64,000 bases of DNA, from assembly GCA_903875135.1 (NCBI GenBank), contig CAIQUZ010000114.1:124001-188000 (forward strand). The letters are read 5' to 3'. The stretch is from an uncultured beta proteobacterium. Its GTDB lineage: Bacteria > Pseudomonadota > Gammaproteobacteria > Burkholderiales > Burkholderiaceae. The notes beneath the pieces were generated by a model. It ran no database searches, was not told where the DNA came from, and saw only the letters and a program-made list of their open reading frames with translations. The translations under genes and the position numbers were made by a program. Shown one piece after another: positions 18,136 through 28,554 of the stretch (position 1 is the first letter of the stretch; every line of letters begins with the position of its first letter).

Positions 18136-20432
18136 TTGCCCAAGAACTTGAAGTCAGTTTACATATGGCTTTTGTGGATGCTCGAGCGGCGCGTCATGAG
18201 TTCATTACGGTTGAACACCTATTGTGCGCACTGCTAGATAATGCCACTTCAGTTGAAGTGTTGAAGGCATGTGCCGTCAACATTGCAGACTTAAGAGCGC
18301 AACTGAAAAACTTTATTAATGACAATACCCCGATAGTCCCTGGTGTTGAAGAAGTGGATACGCAACCGACACTAGGATTCCAACGAGTGATTCAGCGTGC
18401 CATTATGCATGTACAGTCGACTTCGAGCGGTAAGAAAGAAGTGACTGGCGCAAATGTACTTGTAGCTATTTTTGGCGAAAAAGATTCACACGCTGTTTAC
18501 TACCTCCAACAACAAGGCGTAACACGTTTAGATGTCGTTAACTTTATTAGTCACGGAATTCGTAAAGATCAAACTGAAGCAACAAAGCCTGAGTCCGTGG
18601 GTACTGAAAATGATGAGGCGAATGGCTCTGGCAAAGATAGCCCGTTAGAACAATATACGCAAAACTTAAATCTTTTAGCACGGCAAGGCAAGATAGATCC
18701 TTTGATTGGTCGTGAGTTAGAAGTTGAGCGAGTGATTCAGATTCTGTGTCGCAGAAGAAAGAATAATCCATTACTAGTCGGCGAAGCTGGAGTTGGAAAA
18801 ACAGCGATAGCAGAGGGGCTTGCTTGGAGAGTTACCCAAAAAGAAGTACCTGAAATTTTAAAAGATGCGATTGTTTACTCACTTGATATGGGAGCGCTTC
18901 TTGCGGGAACTAAATATCGGGGTGATTTTGAACAACGTTTGAAGGCGGTCCTCAAGTCTTTAAAAGACAATGTCAATGCCATTTTATTTATTGATGAAAT
19001 TCACACATTAATTGGAGCTGGTGCAGCGTCTGGAGGAACCTTAGACGCAAGCAATCTCCTTAAACCAGCTCTCTCAAGCGGTCAGCTCAAGTGTATTGGC
19101 GCCACTACTTTTACAGAATACCGTGGCATTTTTGAAAAAGATGCTGCTCTTTCAAGACGTTTTCAGAAAATTGATGTTTTAGAGCCATCGATCGATCAAA
19201 CAGTACAGATATTACGTGGGCTGAAATCTCGCTTTGAAGAGCATCATGGTGTTAAATATACTCAAAGCGCTTTAAGTGCTGCTGCAGAACTTTCGTCACG
19301 TTATATTAATGATCGCCAATTACCAGATAAAGCGATTGATGTGATTGATGAGGCTGGTGCTGCTCAGCGAATATTACCAAAGTCCAAACAGAAAAAAACA
19401 ATTGGCCGCATCGAGATTGAAGACATCGTGTCTAAAATTGCGCGCATACCGCCTCAATCCGTTAGCGTTGATGATCGTAGTAAGTTACAGACACTGGATC
19501 GTGATTTAAAGAGTGTTGTTTTTGGTCAAGAGCCTGCGATTGAAGTATTGGCTTCTGCGATTAAAATGGCGCGTGCTGGATTGGGTAAGATTGATAAGCC
19601 GATTGGATCGTTCTTATTTTCAGGTCCTACTGGAGTAGGTAAGACTGAAGTTGCCAAACAACTCGCTTTTATTATGGGTGTTGAATTATTACGTTTTGAT
19701 ATGTCCGAATATATGGAGCGTCATGCAGTCAGTCGATTGATCGGAGCGCCCCCAGGATATGTGGGCTTTGATCAAGGCGGATTATTAACGGAAGCGGTCA
19801 ATAAAAAGCCCCATTGTGTTCTTTTGTTAGACGAAATTGAAAAAGCACATCCTGATATTTTTAATATCCTTTTACAAGTGATGGATCATGGCACCTTAAC
19901 GGATAACAACGGCCGTAAGGCAGACTTTAGAAACGTCATCATTATTATGACGACGAATGCTGGTGCGGAGACGATGAATAAAGCGACGATTGGATTTACC
20001 AATCCTCGTGAGTCTGGTGATGAAATGGTGGATATCAAAAAAATGTTCACGCCAGAGTTTAGAAATCGTTTAGATGCGATTGTTTCCTTCAAGGCACTTG
20101 ATGAGTCCATCATTCTGCGGGTCGTAGATAAGTTCCTGATGCAACTTGAAGAACAGTTGCATGAAAAGAAAGTTGACGCGACATTCTCTGCTGGACTTCG
20201 TGCGCATTTAGCGAAAAAAGGTTTTGATCCTTTAATGGGAGCAAGACCGATGCAACGCTTAATTCAAGATACAGTGCGTAAGGCCTTAGCGGATGAACTA
20301 CTCTTTGGTCGATTAGTGAATGGTGGAAGCGTCATGGTGGATGTTGATGCTGAACATCAAGTCATCTTGGATATTCAGCCAATCGCAGTGAAGGGTAAGA
20401 CTGCATCTGCAGAGACTTCAGAAGAGATTTGA
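18132..20432 (+). CDS. clpA: ATP-dependent Clp protease ATP-binding subunit ClpA
   Basis: AAA+ unfoldase partner of ClpP. The 766-residue protein has an N-terminal Clp repeat domain, then D1 with Walker [10 protein letters not shown] and Walker [11 protein letters not shown], and D2 with Walker [10 protein letters not shown] and [15 protein letters not shown]. The C-terminal domain with [20 protein letters not shown] is typical, and there is no ClpB middle domain. The ATG at 18132 is chosen over one six codons upstream because it overlaps the clpS stop and gives the usual MIAQELE start. A strong terminator follows. Confidence 0.97.
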   Translation: MIAQELEVSLHMAFVDARAARHEFITVEHLLCALLDNATSVEVLKACAVNIADLRAQLKNFINDNTPIVPGVEEVDTQPTLGFQRVIQRAIMHVQSTSSGKKEVTGANVLVAIFGEKDSHAVYYLQQQGVTRLDVVNFISHGIRKDQTEATKPESVGTENDEANGSGKDSPLEQYTQNLNLLARQGKIDPLIGRELEVERVIQILCRRRKNNPLLVGEAGVGKTAIAEGLAWRVTQKEVPEILKDAIVYSLDMGALLAGTKYRGDFEQRLKAVLKSLKDNVNAILFIDEIHTLIGAGAASGGTLDASNLLKPALSSGQLKCIGATTFTEYRGIFEKDAALSRRFQKIDVLEPSIDQTVQILRGLKSRFEEHHGVKYTQSALSAAAELSSRYINDRQLPDKAIDVIDEAGAAQRILPKSKQKKTIGRIEIEDIVSKIARIPPQSVSVDDRSKLQTLDRDLKSVVFGQEPAIEVLASAIKMARAGLGKIDKPIGSFLFSGPTGVGKTEVAKQLAFIMGVELLRFDMSEYMERHAVSRLIGAPPGYVGFDQGGLLTEAVNKKPHCVLLLDEIEKAHPDIFNILLQVMDHGTLTDNNGRKADFRNVIIIMTTNAGAETMNKATIGFTNPRESGDEMVDIKKMFTPEFRNRLDAIVSFKALDESIILRVVDKFLMQLEEQLHEKKVDATFSAGLRAHLAKKGFDPLMGARPMQRLIQDTVRKALADELLFGRLVNGGSVMVDVDAEHQVILDIQPIAVKGKTASAETSEEI

Positions 20433-20452
20433 GGTGTAGATGTGTTACGAAG

Positions 20453-20477
20453 AGGCCTCTTTTAGAGGCCTTTTTTT
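20453..20477 (+). terminator. Intrinsic terminator after clpA
   Basis: AGGCCTCT (20453-20460) and AGAGGCCT (20464-20471) with a TTT loop, then a run of T. The T run overlaps the stop codon of the convergent dctA gene (20476-20478). Confidence 0.9.
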
Positions 20478-21777
20478 ACGAGTTAATTTCGTGCATTTGC
20501 GTAGCAGTTTCGGCGTCGATTTTTTGAGCATTGATAGCAGCCTCTTCTTTCGATAAAAGCCCGCCTTCCCATTTGGCAACAACGGCTGAGGCAATAGAAT
20601 TACCAACTGCGTTGGTTGCTGAACGGCCCATATCGAGGAAGGTATCGACACCTAAAATCATGAGTAAGCCAGCTTCAGGGATATTAAATTGATTGAGTGT
20701 GGCAGCAATCACAACAAGTGAGGCGCGGGGAACTCCCGCCATTCCTTTAGAAGTTAACATCAAAATCAGCATCATCGTGACTTGGGTGCCTATCGATAGA
20801 TCGATACCATATGCTTGGGAAATAAATAAAGTAGCGAAAGTACAGTACATCATTGAACCATCGAGATTAAATGAATAACCTAAGGGCATGACAAAGCTAG
20901 AAATTTTTCGCTTAACACCAAAACGGTCAAGTCCGGCCAAAATTTTAGGATAAGCGGCTTCGGAACTTGCTGTTGCGAAAGAAATTAAAAAGGCTTCCTT
21001 AATATTGATTAAGAGGTCTTTGACGCGTGGCCCCAAAAATACATATCCTGCAAAAATCAGTACACCCCATAAAATAAACAAAGCGATATAAAAGTCGAAC
21101 ATGAATACCGCAAATTGAAGAAGTATTCCGAGGCCATTGATGGCTACGGTAGATGTCATCGCAGCAAAGACTGCCACTGGTGCAAATTTCATCACATAGC
21201 CAGTAATTTTGAGCATGACATGAGAAAGTTCATCAATACTATTGAGAAGGTATTTAACGCGACCACCGAGTGAGGCCATGGCGATACCAAAGAACATTGA
21301 AAAAACGACAATTTGTAAGATTTCGTTCTTAGCCATTGCATCGGCAAATGATTTAGGAATTAAATGCTTAATGAATTCATGCAGTGTAAATTCACTAGTA
21401 GCTAAATTCGCACTGAGGTGGGAGTCTGGCAATGGCAAGCTTAGATTCGATCCTGGTTGTAAAACATTGGCCAAGATTAAGCCGAGCAAGAGCGAGATTA
21501 AAGAAGCTGTAAGAAACCATCCGAGAGATTTAAAAAAGATCCTACCTACTGAAGAGGCATCTCCCATATGGGCGATACCAACAACTAATGTGGAAAATAC
21601 GAGGGGTGCAATAATCATCTTGATCAGTGTCAAAAAGATTTCAGAAAGCATACTGAAATAATTCGAGATTTCTTGAATATCTTTAGGATCCGTGATGGAT
21701 GAGTGAAGCATGGAGCCAACTGCGATACCAAAGAGCATGCAGAGAAGTATGACCGCGGTTGGGGATATTTTTTTCAT
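20476..21777 (-). CDS. dctA: dicarboxylate/amino acid:cation symporter, DctA/GltP type
   Basis: Secondary transporter importing C4-dicarboxylates or acidic amino acids with protons or sodium. The 433-residue protein has eight or so membrane segments and the family motifs FATASSEAAYPKIL (serine-rich re-entrant loop), MPLGYSFNLDGSMMY and TSKGMAGVPRAS, followed by GVDTFLDMGRSATNAVGNSIA. The dctA label follows best similarity by eye; glutamate/aspartate transport cannot be excluded. Its own transcription unit: the dut stop lies 57 bases upstream and a perfect palindrome sits in that gap. Confidence 0.85.
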   Translation of the reverse strand: MKKISPTAVILLCMLFGIAVGSMLHSSITDPKDIQEISNYFSMLSEIFLTLIKMIIAPLVFSTLVVGIAHMGDASSVGRIFFKSLGWFLTASLISLLLGLILANVLQPGSNLSLPLPDSHLSANLATSEFTLHEFIKHLIPKSFADAMAKNEILQIVVFSMFFGIAMASLGGRVKYLLNSIDELSHVMLKITGYVMKFAPVAVFAAMTSTVAINGLGILLQFAVFMFDFYIALFILWGVLIFAGYVFLGPRVKDLLINIKEAFLISFATASSEAAYPKILAGLDRFGVKRKISSFVMPLGYSFNLDGSMMYCTFATLFISQAYGIDLSIGTQVTMMLILMLTSKGMAGVPRASLVVIAATLNQFNIPEAGLLMILGVDTFLDMGRSATNAVGNSIASAVVAKWEGGLLSKEEAAINAQKIDAETATQMHEINS

Positions 21778-21790
21778 GAAAGTCTCTAGT

Positions 21791-21813
21791 AGTAATATTT
21801 ACTAAATATTACT
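21791..21813. promoter_or_regulatory. Perfect palindrome just upstream of dctA
   Basis: AGTAATATTT (21791-21800) and AAATATTACT (21804-21813) form a perfect 10-bp inverted repeat around the 3-base centre ACT. It ends 14 bases from the dctA ATG (21777), directly before the AGAGA ribosome-binding stretch. Either a regulator-binding site or a hairpin in the dctA leader. Confidence 0.55.
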
Positions 21814-21834
21814 ATAAGTCTGTGTCACCTTAAA

Positions 21835-22284
21835 TCATGCTTTCCCAGTACTCCCAAACCCCCCATCACCTCGCTGAGATGATGCGAATTCATCAACTAC
21901 AGACCACTCAACTTGCATGACAGGCACAATGACAAGTTGGGCTAATCTTTCCATTGGCTCAAGTCGAAAGGCGCTGTTGGATCGATTCCAGGTACTGACC
22001 ATCAGTTGCCCTTGATAATCTGAATCAATCAAGCCGACCAAGTTACCGAGGACAATACCGTGTTTATGGCCAAGTCCTGAGCGCGGTAATATCATTGCGC
22101 AATATCTTGGATCACCAATGTAGATTGCAATGCCGGTAGGAACTAAGATGGTTTGACCTGGAGCAATTTCCGCAGCCTCATCAAGACAGGCTCTGAGGTC
22201 TAAGCCGGCACTACCAGAGGTGGCATATTGCGGGAGTTGTGAGCGCATCCGCTCATCCATAATTTTGACTTGAAGTTTTTGCAT
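21835..22284 (-). CDS. dut: deoxyuridine 5'-triphosphate nucleotidohydrolase
   Basis: Hydrolyses dUTP to dUMP, keeping uracil out of DNA. The 149-residue trimeric-type dUTPase has all five motifs: [46 protein letters not shown] and the C-terminal [11 protein letters not shown]. It is the last gene of the coaBC-dut pair (12-base gap), a conserved order. Confidence 0.97.
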   Translation of the reverse strand: MQKLQVKIMDERMRSQLPQYATSGSAGLDLRACLDEAAEIAPGQTILVPTGIAIYIGDPRYCAMILPRSGLGHKHGIVLGNLVGLIDSDYQGQLMVSTWNRSNSAFRLEPMERLAQLVIVPVMQVEWSVVDEFASSQRGDGGFGSTGKA

Positions 22285-22296
22285 AGTTGATTGGGG

Positions 22297-23526
22297 TTAG
22301 AGACGTTTTGAGACTTCACGAATCACATCGCGGGCTAATGAAATTTTATCAGCTGGGCCAAAATGACTTTCACCTTGCGCATCTATTAACGTGATTTGAT
22401 TATGATCTTCACCAAAGGTACTAGGCCCATGATTCGCAATCAACAGCGGGATATTTTTTGCGAGGAGTTTCTTTTTGCCATGATCAATTAGATTTTGTGT
22501 TTCAGCAGCAAACCCTATACAGAAAGGATGTTGATTAACACTTTTTTTAGCAAACTCCAGCAAAATATCGGGGTTTTGGACCAAGTCAAAAGCAGGAATA
22601 TCCGAGGCACTTTGTTTTTTAATTTTTTGTTCAGCGATGTGATTTACTCGCCAATCCGCAACTGCGGCAACACTAAAAAATAGATCACAATCGGGATGGG
22701 CCATCACGGCAGCATGCATATCAGCGGCACTCATGACATTGACTCGAGTAATTTTGCCGCTGTAAGCTAGCGGAGTTTCTAATGAGACAGGTCCCGCGAT
22801 GAGATGGACGGTTGCGCCGGCTTCAAGAGCAGCCCTTGCGATGGCAAAGCCCATTTTTCCTGAGCTGCGATTGGTTAACCCTCGCACAGGATCGATCGGC
22901 TCATAGGTTGGACCTGCAGTAATCAGTACTTTTTTACCCTGAAGTAACTTTGGCTGAAAAAAAGCAATCAGGGCTTCACAAATCTCTACGGGCTCAAGCA
23001 TCCGCCCCATTCCCACTTCGCCACAGGCTTGATCGCCACTTGCGGGTCCTAAAAGAATCACTTGATCTTGTAATAATTTTTCTACACTGCGTTGAGTAGC
23101 TACATGTTCCCACATCTGTCGATTCATTGAAGGTGTGATGAGAAGTGGGCAATCGCTTAAGACACCATTGGATTCGTGACCCCGAGCGAGGCAGAGGGTT
23201 GAGAGCAGATCATCCGCTAGACCTAAAGACAGTTTCGCCATAAAGTCAGCGCTTACTGGAGCAATTAAGATGGCATCTACATCTCTTGATAGTTCGATGT
23301 GGGGCATCCCATTCGGTATTCGAGCATCCCATTGACTGATAAAAACAGGATTGCCTGAGACGGCTTGTAGAGTCGTTGGCGTTACAAAATGAGTGGCAGC
23401 ATCGGTCATCACCACTTTGACCTTTGCACCTTGCTTGATGAGTTGTCTGACCAGTTCAGGGGATTTATATGCTGCGATACCTCCGGTGATGCCCAGAAGG
23501 ATCGTTTTATTGTTGAGAGACATCAT
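22297..23526 (-). CDS. coaBC: bifunctional phosphopantothenoylcysteine decarboxylase / phosphopantothenate-cysteine ligase
   Basis: Two consecutive steps of coenzyme A synthesis. About 409 residues: the N-terminal FMN-dependent CoaC half has LLGITGGIAAYKSPELVRQL, GMPHIELSRDVD with the active-site His and TPSMNRQMW; the CoaB half begins at ITAGPTYEPIDPVRGLTNRSSGKMG and has a Lys-rich loop (EQKIKKQ). The open frame extends to a TTG at 23541; the ATG at 23526, after GGAGAG, is the better start. Lies between lspA (21 bases) and dut. Confidence 0.96.
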   Translation of the reverse strand: MMSLNNKTILLGITGGIAAYKSPELVRQLIKQGAKVKVVMTDAATHFVTPTTLQAVSGNPVFISQWDARIPNGMPHIELSRDVDAILIAPVSADFMAKLSLGLADDLLSTLCLARGHESNGVLSDCPLLITPSMNRQMWEHVATQRSVEKLLQDQVILLGPASGDQACGEVGMGRMLEPVEICEALIAFFQPKLLQGKKVLITAGPTYEPIDPVRGLTNRSSGKMGFAIARAALEAGATVHLIAGPVSLETPLAYSGKITRVNVMSAADMHAAVMAHPDCDLFFSVAAVADWRVNHIAEQKIKKQSASDIPAFDLVQNPDILLEFAKKSVNQHPFCIGFAAETQNLIDHGKKKLLAKNIPLLIANHGPSTFGEDHNQITLIDAQGESHFGPADKISLARDVIREVSKRL

Positions 23527-23547
23527 GACAGAACTCTCCAAGTGGTG

Positions 23548-24057
23548 TTAGCGTTTTTTGATAACGCGTATTAGTTCATCAATAATGAGTAATGCAGTAC
23601 CTAAAGTAATCGCGCTGTCGGCCACGTTAAAAGCGGGCCAATGATACTGTTGATAATATACATCAATAAAATCCACCACTGCTCCGTGGGAAAAACGATC
23701 GATTAAATTACCGATTGCACCACCTAAAATCAGGGAAATAGAAAAGCAAAATATGCCTTGGCTTGCATGGCGGATAAGTAACCACAGCATGACTACAACG
23801 GCAACTGAACCAATTCCGATAAAAAACCATTTTTGCCATCCTGAGGCATTCGACAGGAAAGAAAACGCAGCTCCTGGGTTATACACAAGCACCCAATTTA
23901 AAAATGAAGTGATCGGATGGGAAGACAGCTCAGCAATTTTATTCACCGTGACTAATTTGGTTAGTTGGTCGATGATGATCACGAGGAGGGCAATACCGAT
24001 CCAAAGCTTAAAGCCATATGAACTTTTATTCGAAAAAGGCGATCTAGATCTAGGCAT
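23548..24057 (-). CDS. lspA: lipoprotein signal peptidase
   Basis: Aspartic protease of the inner membrane that removes signal peptides from prolipoproteins. The 169-residue protein has four hydrophobic segments, the NPGAAFSFLS loop, GNLIDRFSHGAVVDFIDV with the first catalytic Asp and FNVADSAI with the second. Located between ileS (21 bases) and coaBC, in the classical ribF-ileS-lspA order. Confidence 0.97.
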   Translation of the reverse strand: MPRSRSPFSNKSSYGFKLWIGIALLVIIIDQLTKLVTVNKIAELSSHPITSFLNWVLVYNPGAAFSFLSNASGWQKWFFIGIGSVAVVVMLWLLIRHASQGIFCFSISLILGGAIGNLIDRFSHGAVVDFIDVYYQQYHWPAFNVADSAITLGTALLIIDELIRVIKKR

Positions 24058-24078
24058 TAAATATTTCCTCGTTTCGTT

Positions 24079-26925
24079 TTAGGCAAAGTGACGAACTTCG
24101 CCATCACCAAATAAATTATTTTCACATCGATGACAGAGATCGACATGTGTGGTCAGGGTACCCACCTCGGGAGTGTAATGCCAACAACGAGCACATTTTA
24201 AATAAGAGGATGCTTTAACAACGACTTGAAGGGGTTTACCTACATCTTCTTCGATCACACTAGTGCTCGATGTGATGCAGACAAATTTGAGATCGATGTC
24301 GATACTCTTCAGTAACTTAGCCTCAATCGGATCTGCATGAATGGTGATTTCTGCTTGAAGAGAGGAACCAACTTTCCCCAACTCACGTTCAATTTCAATC
24401 GCTTTTGTCACATCTTGTCGGATTTGGCGGATATGAGACCATTTTTCTAATAATGCAGATGAATGATCTGGCGTATTCAGAACTGTATATTGAGAAGTAA
24501 AAATGGTTTGAGGGTTTGCAGTGCCATGTTCAAAGATTTGCCAGGCTTCTTCAGCCGTAAACGACAAGAATGGCGCCATCCAACGAAGCATGGCATCAGT
24601 AATCGTATGTAAGACGGTTTGAGCGCTTTTTCTAGCCAAAGATTGAGCGGGTGTTGTGTAGAGACGATCTTTAAGGATATCTAAATAAAATCCTCCGAGG
24701 TCTTCCGAACAAAACGTCATGATTCTAGCTACGGCAGTATGGAACTCATACCGATCATACAGCGCCAAGATTTCTTGCTGAACCTGGGCGGCTAAAGCCA
24801 GCATATATTGGTCAATTTCGATTAAGTCATGAACGGCAACTGATTCCTCTTGGTGATGGAAGTCGCTGATATTGGCCAAAAGAAAACGTAAGGTATTTCG
24901 GATACGACGATAAGACTCAACAACTCTCTTTAAGATTTCATCAGAGATTGTCATTTCGCCAGAGTAATCGGTAGAGGCTGTCCATAGACGAATAATTTCA
25001 GCCCCCATTTTATCGGTGACTTCTTGAGGTGCGATGACGTTACCTAAGGATTTGCTCATTTTTCGGCCATGGCCATCAACTGTAAAGCCATGCGTAAGCA
25101 GGCCTTTATAAGGAGGTCTACCATCCAGCATCGAACCGGTCAATAGTGAGGAGTGGAACCAGCCACGATGTTGATCAGAGCCCTCTAAATAGAGATCTGC
25201 AAGCCTCTCCTGAGTATCGCCAATGGATAACTCTTTTGCATGAGAGCCGCGGATCACATGCCAATGGGTCGTTCCTGAGTCAAACCAAACATCTAAAGTA
25301 TCTTTATTTTTTTCGTAATGAGCGCTATCAGTATCTAAGATAGTTACAGGGTCTAATGTTTGCCAAGCTTCGATTCCTTTAACTTCAATCAGTTGAGCAA
25401 TTTGCTCCATATGGGACTGTGTCTGAGGATGCAATGCGCCGGTTTCACGATGGACAAAAAATGCCATTGGTACGCCCCATTGACGCTGTCGAGAAAGAGT
25501 CCAATCGGGACGGTTCGCAATCATTCCGTGAAGACGTTGCTGACCCCATGCCGGATAAAAATGTGTAGCGGCAATACCTTCTAGAGCAATTTGACGCAAG
25601 CTTTTGGTAGCGCCATCAGGAATTTTATCCATACTGGCAAACCATTGCGATGTCGCTCTATAGATAATGGGAGTTTTATGTCGCCAGCAATGCATATAAG
25701 AGTGGGTAAACTCAATTGATTTTAAGAGTGACCCAGCTTGGGCTAAGGCCTTAACGATTTCTGGATTCGCTTTCCAGATAAATTGACCCCCGAAGATAGG
25801 AAGGGTGCTGGCATATACACCATGACTCATCACGGGGCTAATAATGTCAGCATCTTTCATGCCGTGAGCTTTACAAGACTTATAGTCTTCCTCTCCGTAG
25901 GCTGGTGCACTGTGAACAATCCCTGTGCCACTTTCAAGAGTCACGTATTGTGCACAGTAGACTGGAGCGAAGCGTTGGTAACCGGCATCAAGAGAAGCTA
26001 ACGGGTGTTCAAAAGTAAAGTTTTCTAAATCTTTACCTAGACAAGTCCCGATGATATGACCTTCGAGGTCGTAGGAACTTAAACAGGTCTCTACACGCTC
26101 TTTTGCCAAAATAAGTAATTGAGAACCCGCATTCACTAAAGCATATTCAAATTCAGGATGAACATTTAAAGCCTGATTCGAGGGGATTGTCCATGGAGTT
26201 GTTGTCCAAATAACAATCCGACCCTCCATCTTTGGTAAGGCGTCAAGTCCAAAAACTTTGGCTAAACGAGATTTCTCTGCATCAACAAAACGAAAGCCCA
26301 CATCGATGGCAGGATCTTTTTTATCTTGATATTCAACTTCTGCCTCGGCTAATGCAGAGCCACAATCGAAACACCAGTTCACCGGTTTGAGGCCCCTAAA
26401 CACAAACCCTTTTTCCATGATCTTCGCTAAAGCACGAAGCTCATTAGCTTCATTTTTAAAGCTCATGGTCAGGTAGGGATTTTTCCAATCACCTAGAACG
26501 CCCAAACGTTCAAAATCGATTTTTTGTTGTTCAATTTGTTCTGTAGCGTAGGCTCGCGCTTTTGATTGAACTTCCTCGGTAGGAAGATTTTTGCCATATT
26601 TTTTTTCAATTTGTATTTCAATCGGCATTCCATGGCAATCCCAACCTGGCACATAGACACCGTCAAAGCCCATTAAGGTCTTGCTTTTGACAATCATGTC
26701 TTTAAGAATCTTATTTACCGCATGACCTATATGGATATTACCATTGGCATAGGGTGGTCCGTCATGCAAAATAAATTTTTTCGCACCAACACGTGATTGA
26801 CGAATGATTTCGTAGAGATTTTTTTCTTGCCATTGCTTCACCCATAGGGGTTCACGTTTTGGCAAGTCGCCACGCATTGGAAAAGGCGTATCTAGTAAAT
26901 TGACAGGGTATTGATTATCGGACAT
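24079..26925 (-). CDS. ileS: isoleucyl-tRNA synthetase
   Basis: Class I synthetase charging tRNA-Ile. About 948 residues with the HIGH box in [20 protein letters not shown] in [11 protein letters not shown], an editing domain with [13 protein letters not shown], and a C-terminal zinc site [12 protein letters not shown] ... [10 protein letters not shown]. The start was placed at the ATG at 26925, which overlaps the end of ribF by 11 bases; the open frame continues 45 bases further into ribF. Confidence 0.97.
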   Translation of the reverse strand: MSDNQYPVNLLDTPFPMRGDLPKREPLWVKQWQEKNLYEIIRQSRVGAKKFILHDGPPYANGNIHIGHAVNKILKDMIVKSKTLMGFDGVYVPGWDCHGMPIEIQIEKKYGKNLPTEEVQSKARAYATEQIEQQKIDFERLGVLGDWKNPYLTMSFKNEANELRALAKIMEKGFVFRGLKPVNWCFDCGSALAEAEVEYQDKKDPAIDVGFRFVDAEKSRLAKVFGLDALPKMEGRIVIWTTTPWTIPSNQALNVHPEFEYALVNAGSQLLILAKERVETCLSSYDLEGHIIGTCLGKDLENFTFEHPLASLDAGYQRFAPVYCAQYVTLESGTGIVHSAPAYGEEDYKSCKAHGMKDADIISPVMSHGVYASTLPIFGGQFIWKANPEIVKALAQAGSLLKSIEFTHSYMHCWRHKTPIIYRATSQWFASMDKIPDGATKSLRQIALEGIAATHFYPAWGQQRLHGMIANRPDWTLSRQRQWGVPMAFFVHRETGALHPQTQSHMEQIAQLIEVKGIEAWQTLDPVTILDTDSAHYEKNKDTLDVWFDSGTTHWHVIRGSHAKELSIGDTQERLADLYLEGSDQHRGWFHSSLLTGSMLDGRPPYKGLLTHGFTVDGHGRKMSKSLGNVIAPQEVTDKMGAEIIRLWTASTDYSGEMTISDEILKRVVESYRRIRNTLRFLLANISDFHHQEESVAVHDLIEIDQYMLALAAQVQQEILALYDRYEFHTAVARIMTFCSEDLGGFYLDILKDRLYTTPAQSLARKSAQTVLHTITDAMLRWMAPFLSFTAEEAWQIFEHGTANPQTIFTSQYTVLNTPDHSSALLEKWSHIRQIRQDVTKAIEIERELGKVGSSLQAEITIHADPIEAKLLKSIDIDLKFVCITSSTSVIEEDVGKPLQVVVKASSYLKCARCWHYTPEVGTLTTHVDLCHRCENNLFGDGEVRHFA

Positions 26926-27868
26926 GAGAGTTTTTAAAGTATTCCCTAGCGGCTGTTGCATCTGCTTCAATAGCTTGTTGCAAACTGGTTAAATCAGAGT
27001 ATTTTGCCTCATCTCGCAGTTTTTTCAAGAATTCTATTTGAATAACTCGTCCATAGACATCTTGATTGAAATCAAATATATGTGTTTCAAGGAGTACTCT
27101 ACCAGCATCCTCGACGGTGGGGCGAAAGCCTAGACTAGCGACAGCAGGTAAGGGCGCATTTCCAATACCATGGACTTGAACCACAAAGATGCCCGTCATG
27201 GCTGGGGGCCGTTGATGAAGCTTACTTGATAAAGCCATATTTAATGTAGGGAATCCTAAGGTCCTGCCTAATTTTTTACCATGGATCACATGGCCAGAAA
27301 TAATAAAGGGTCGACCTAAGAGTTCCTGAGCCTCCTGAAGAGCACCATTTTTTAAGGCAGTTCTGACCGCGGTACTTGAAATCCGTCGTTGTTGACTATC
27401 GTGAATCGTCTCTAGGGCTTGCACGGTAAAGCCGTATTGTGCACCCGCAATTCTGAGGGAGTCAATATTGCCTGCGCGCTTTGATCCGTAATGAAAATCA
27501 TCCCCTATGACAATATGTTGTGTATTCAAGCCATGTACCAAAATATCTTTAACAAATTCATCGGCTGTTTTTTTAGCAAAATTCGCGTTGAAATGTTCTA
27601 CTACCACCAAGTCAATATTGGTTTCTTTTAACGCTGCCAGTTTGTCTCTTAAGCTGAGGATTCGAGTAGGAGCATTTTGTGGTGCGAAAAACTCTTTCGG
27701 ATGAGGTTCAAACGTCAAAATACAAGTTTGCAGATGACGCGCCTGAGCAACTTCATGTAATTGTTTTAGCAACGCCTGATGCCCCAGGTGCACACCATCA
27801 AAATTACCAATGGTTAAGGCGCACGGGGTACGTGGTAAAGAGGGGGGTATTCCGCGGATAACTTTCAC
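26915..27868 (-). CDS. ribF: bifunctional riboflavin kinase / FAD synthetase
   Basis: Converts riboflavin to FMN and FAD. The 317-residue protein has the nucleotidylyltransferase motif [15 protein letters not shown] (about 21-35), SSTAVRTAL, and the kinase domain with [20 protein letters not shown]. The only start giving the normal N-terminus is a GTG at 27868. It faces purN across just 27 bases, so its promoter must overlap the start of purN. First gene of the ribF-ileS-lspA-coaBC-dut unit. Confidence 0.95.
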   Translation of the reverse strand: MKVIRGIPPSLPRTPCALTIGNFDGVHLGHQALLKQLHEVAQARHLQTCILTFEPHPKEFFAPQNAPTRILSLRDKLAALKETNIDLVVVEHFNANFAKKTADEFVKDILVHGLNTQHIVIGDDFHYGSKRAGNIDSLRIAGAQYGFTVQALETIHDSQQRRISSTAVRTALKNGALQEAQELLGRPFIISGHVIHGKKLGRTLGFPTLNMALSSKLHQRPPAMTGIFVVQVHGIGNAPLPAVASLGFRPTVEDAGRVLLETHIFDFNQDVYGRVIQIEFLKKLRDEAKYSDLTSLQQAIEADATAAREYFKNSHVR

Positions 27869-27895
27869 AACAATTAATCAATTATATTAGGGGTG

Positions 27896-28537
27896 ATGAA
27901 AAAAATTGTGATTCTTATTTCTGGTCGAGGTTCAAATCTACGGTCAATACTTCAAGCCCAACGTTTAAAGGCTTGGGAGGCTGATACCGTACAAGTCATT
28001 GCCAACCGTCCCCAAGCTCATGGAATTGCTGTTGCCAAAGAATTTGGCGTTCCAGTGACGATTTTAGACCATCAGGCATGTCATTCACGAGAAGAGTTTG
28101 ATGCACAATTACTCGAAAAAACCCAAAGTTTTAAGCCTGATTTAGTCGTTTTAGCAGGTTTTATGAGGATTTTATCCCAAGAATTTGTTCAGTTCTTCCA
28201 GCATCGTTTAATGAATATCCATCCATCATTATTGCCAAGTTTTCCTGGATTAAAGACCCATGCCGCCGCAATTGCTACGGGCGTTAAATGGCATGGCGCC
28301 ACAGTGCACTTTGTCACGCAGGAGATGGATGTAGGCCCCATTATTGCGCAAGGAGCAGTGCCAGTTTTCCCAGATGATACGCAGCCGACTTTAGAGCAAA
28401 GGGTCTTACAAATCGAGCACAGTATTTATCCACAAGCAATTGAATGGTTTATTCAGGGGCGGTTACATATAGAGCATGGCAATGTTAGAGTAGAGCCTGC
28501 GCAGCAACAATTTTTTCAGTTGCCAATAACACCTTAA
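27896..28537 (+). CDS. purN: phosphoribosylglycinamide formyltransferase 1
   Basis: Formyl-THF dependent formylation of GAR in purine synthesis. The 213-residue protein carries ISGRGSNLRS (phosphate-binding loop), the catalytic region MNIHPSLLPSFPG (Asn and His) and EMDVGPIIAQG with the catalytic Asp. A GTG directly upstream (27893) is in frame, but the ATG at 27896 with AGGGG before it is preferred. Followed after 17 bases by the RsmB-type gene. Confidence 0.96.
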   Translation: MKKIVILISGRGSNLRSILQAQRLKAWEADTVQVIANRPQAHGIAVAKEFGVPVTILDHQACHSREEFDAQLLEKTQSFKPDLVVLAGFMRILSQEFVQFFQHRLMNIHPSLLPSFPGLKTHAAAIATGVKWHGATVHFVTQEMDVGPIIAQGAVPVFPDDTQPTLEQRVLQIEHSIYPQAIEWFIQGRLHIEHGNVRVEPAQQQFFQLPITP

Positions 28538-28554
28538 GGAATACGTTCATTCCA

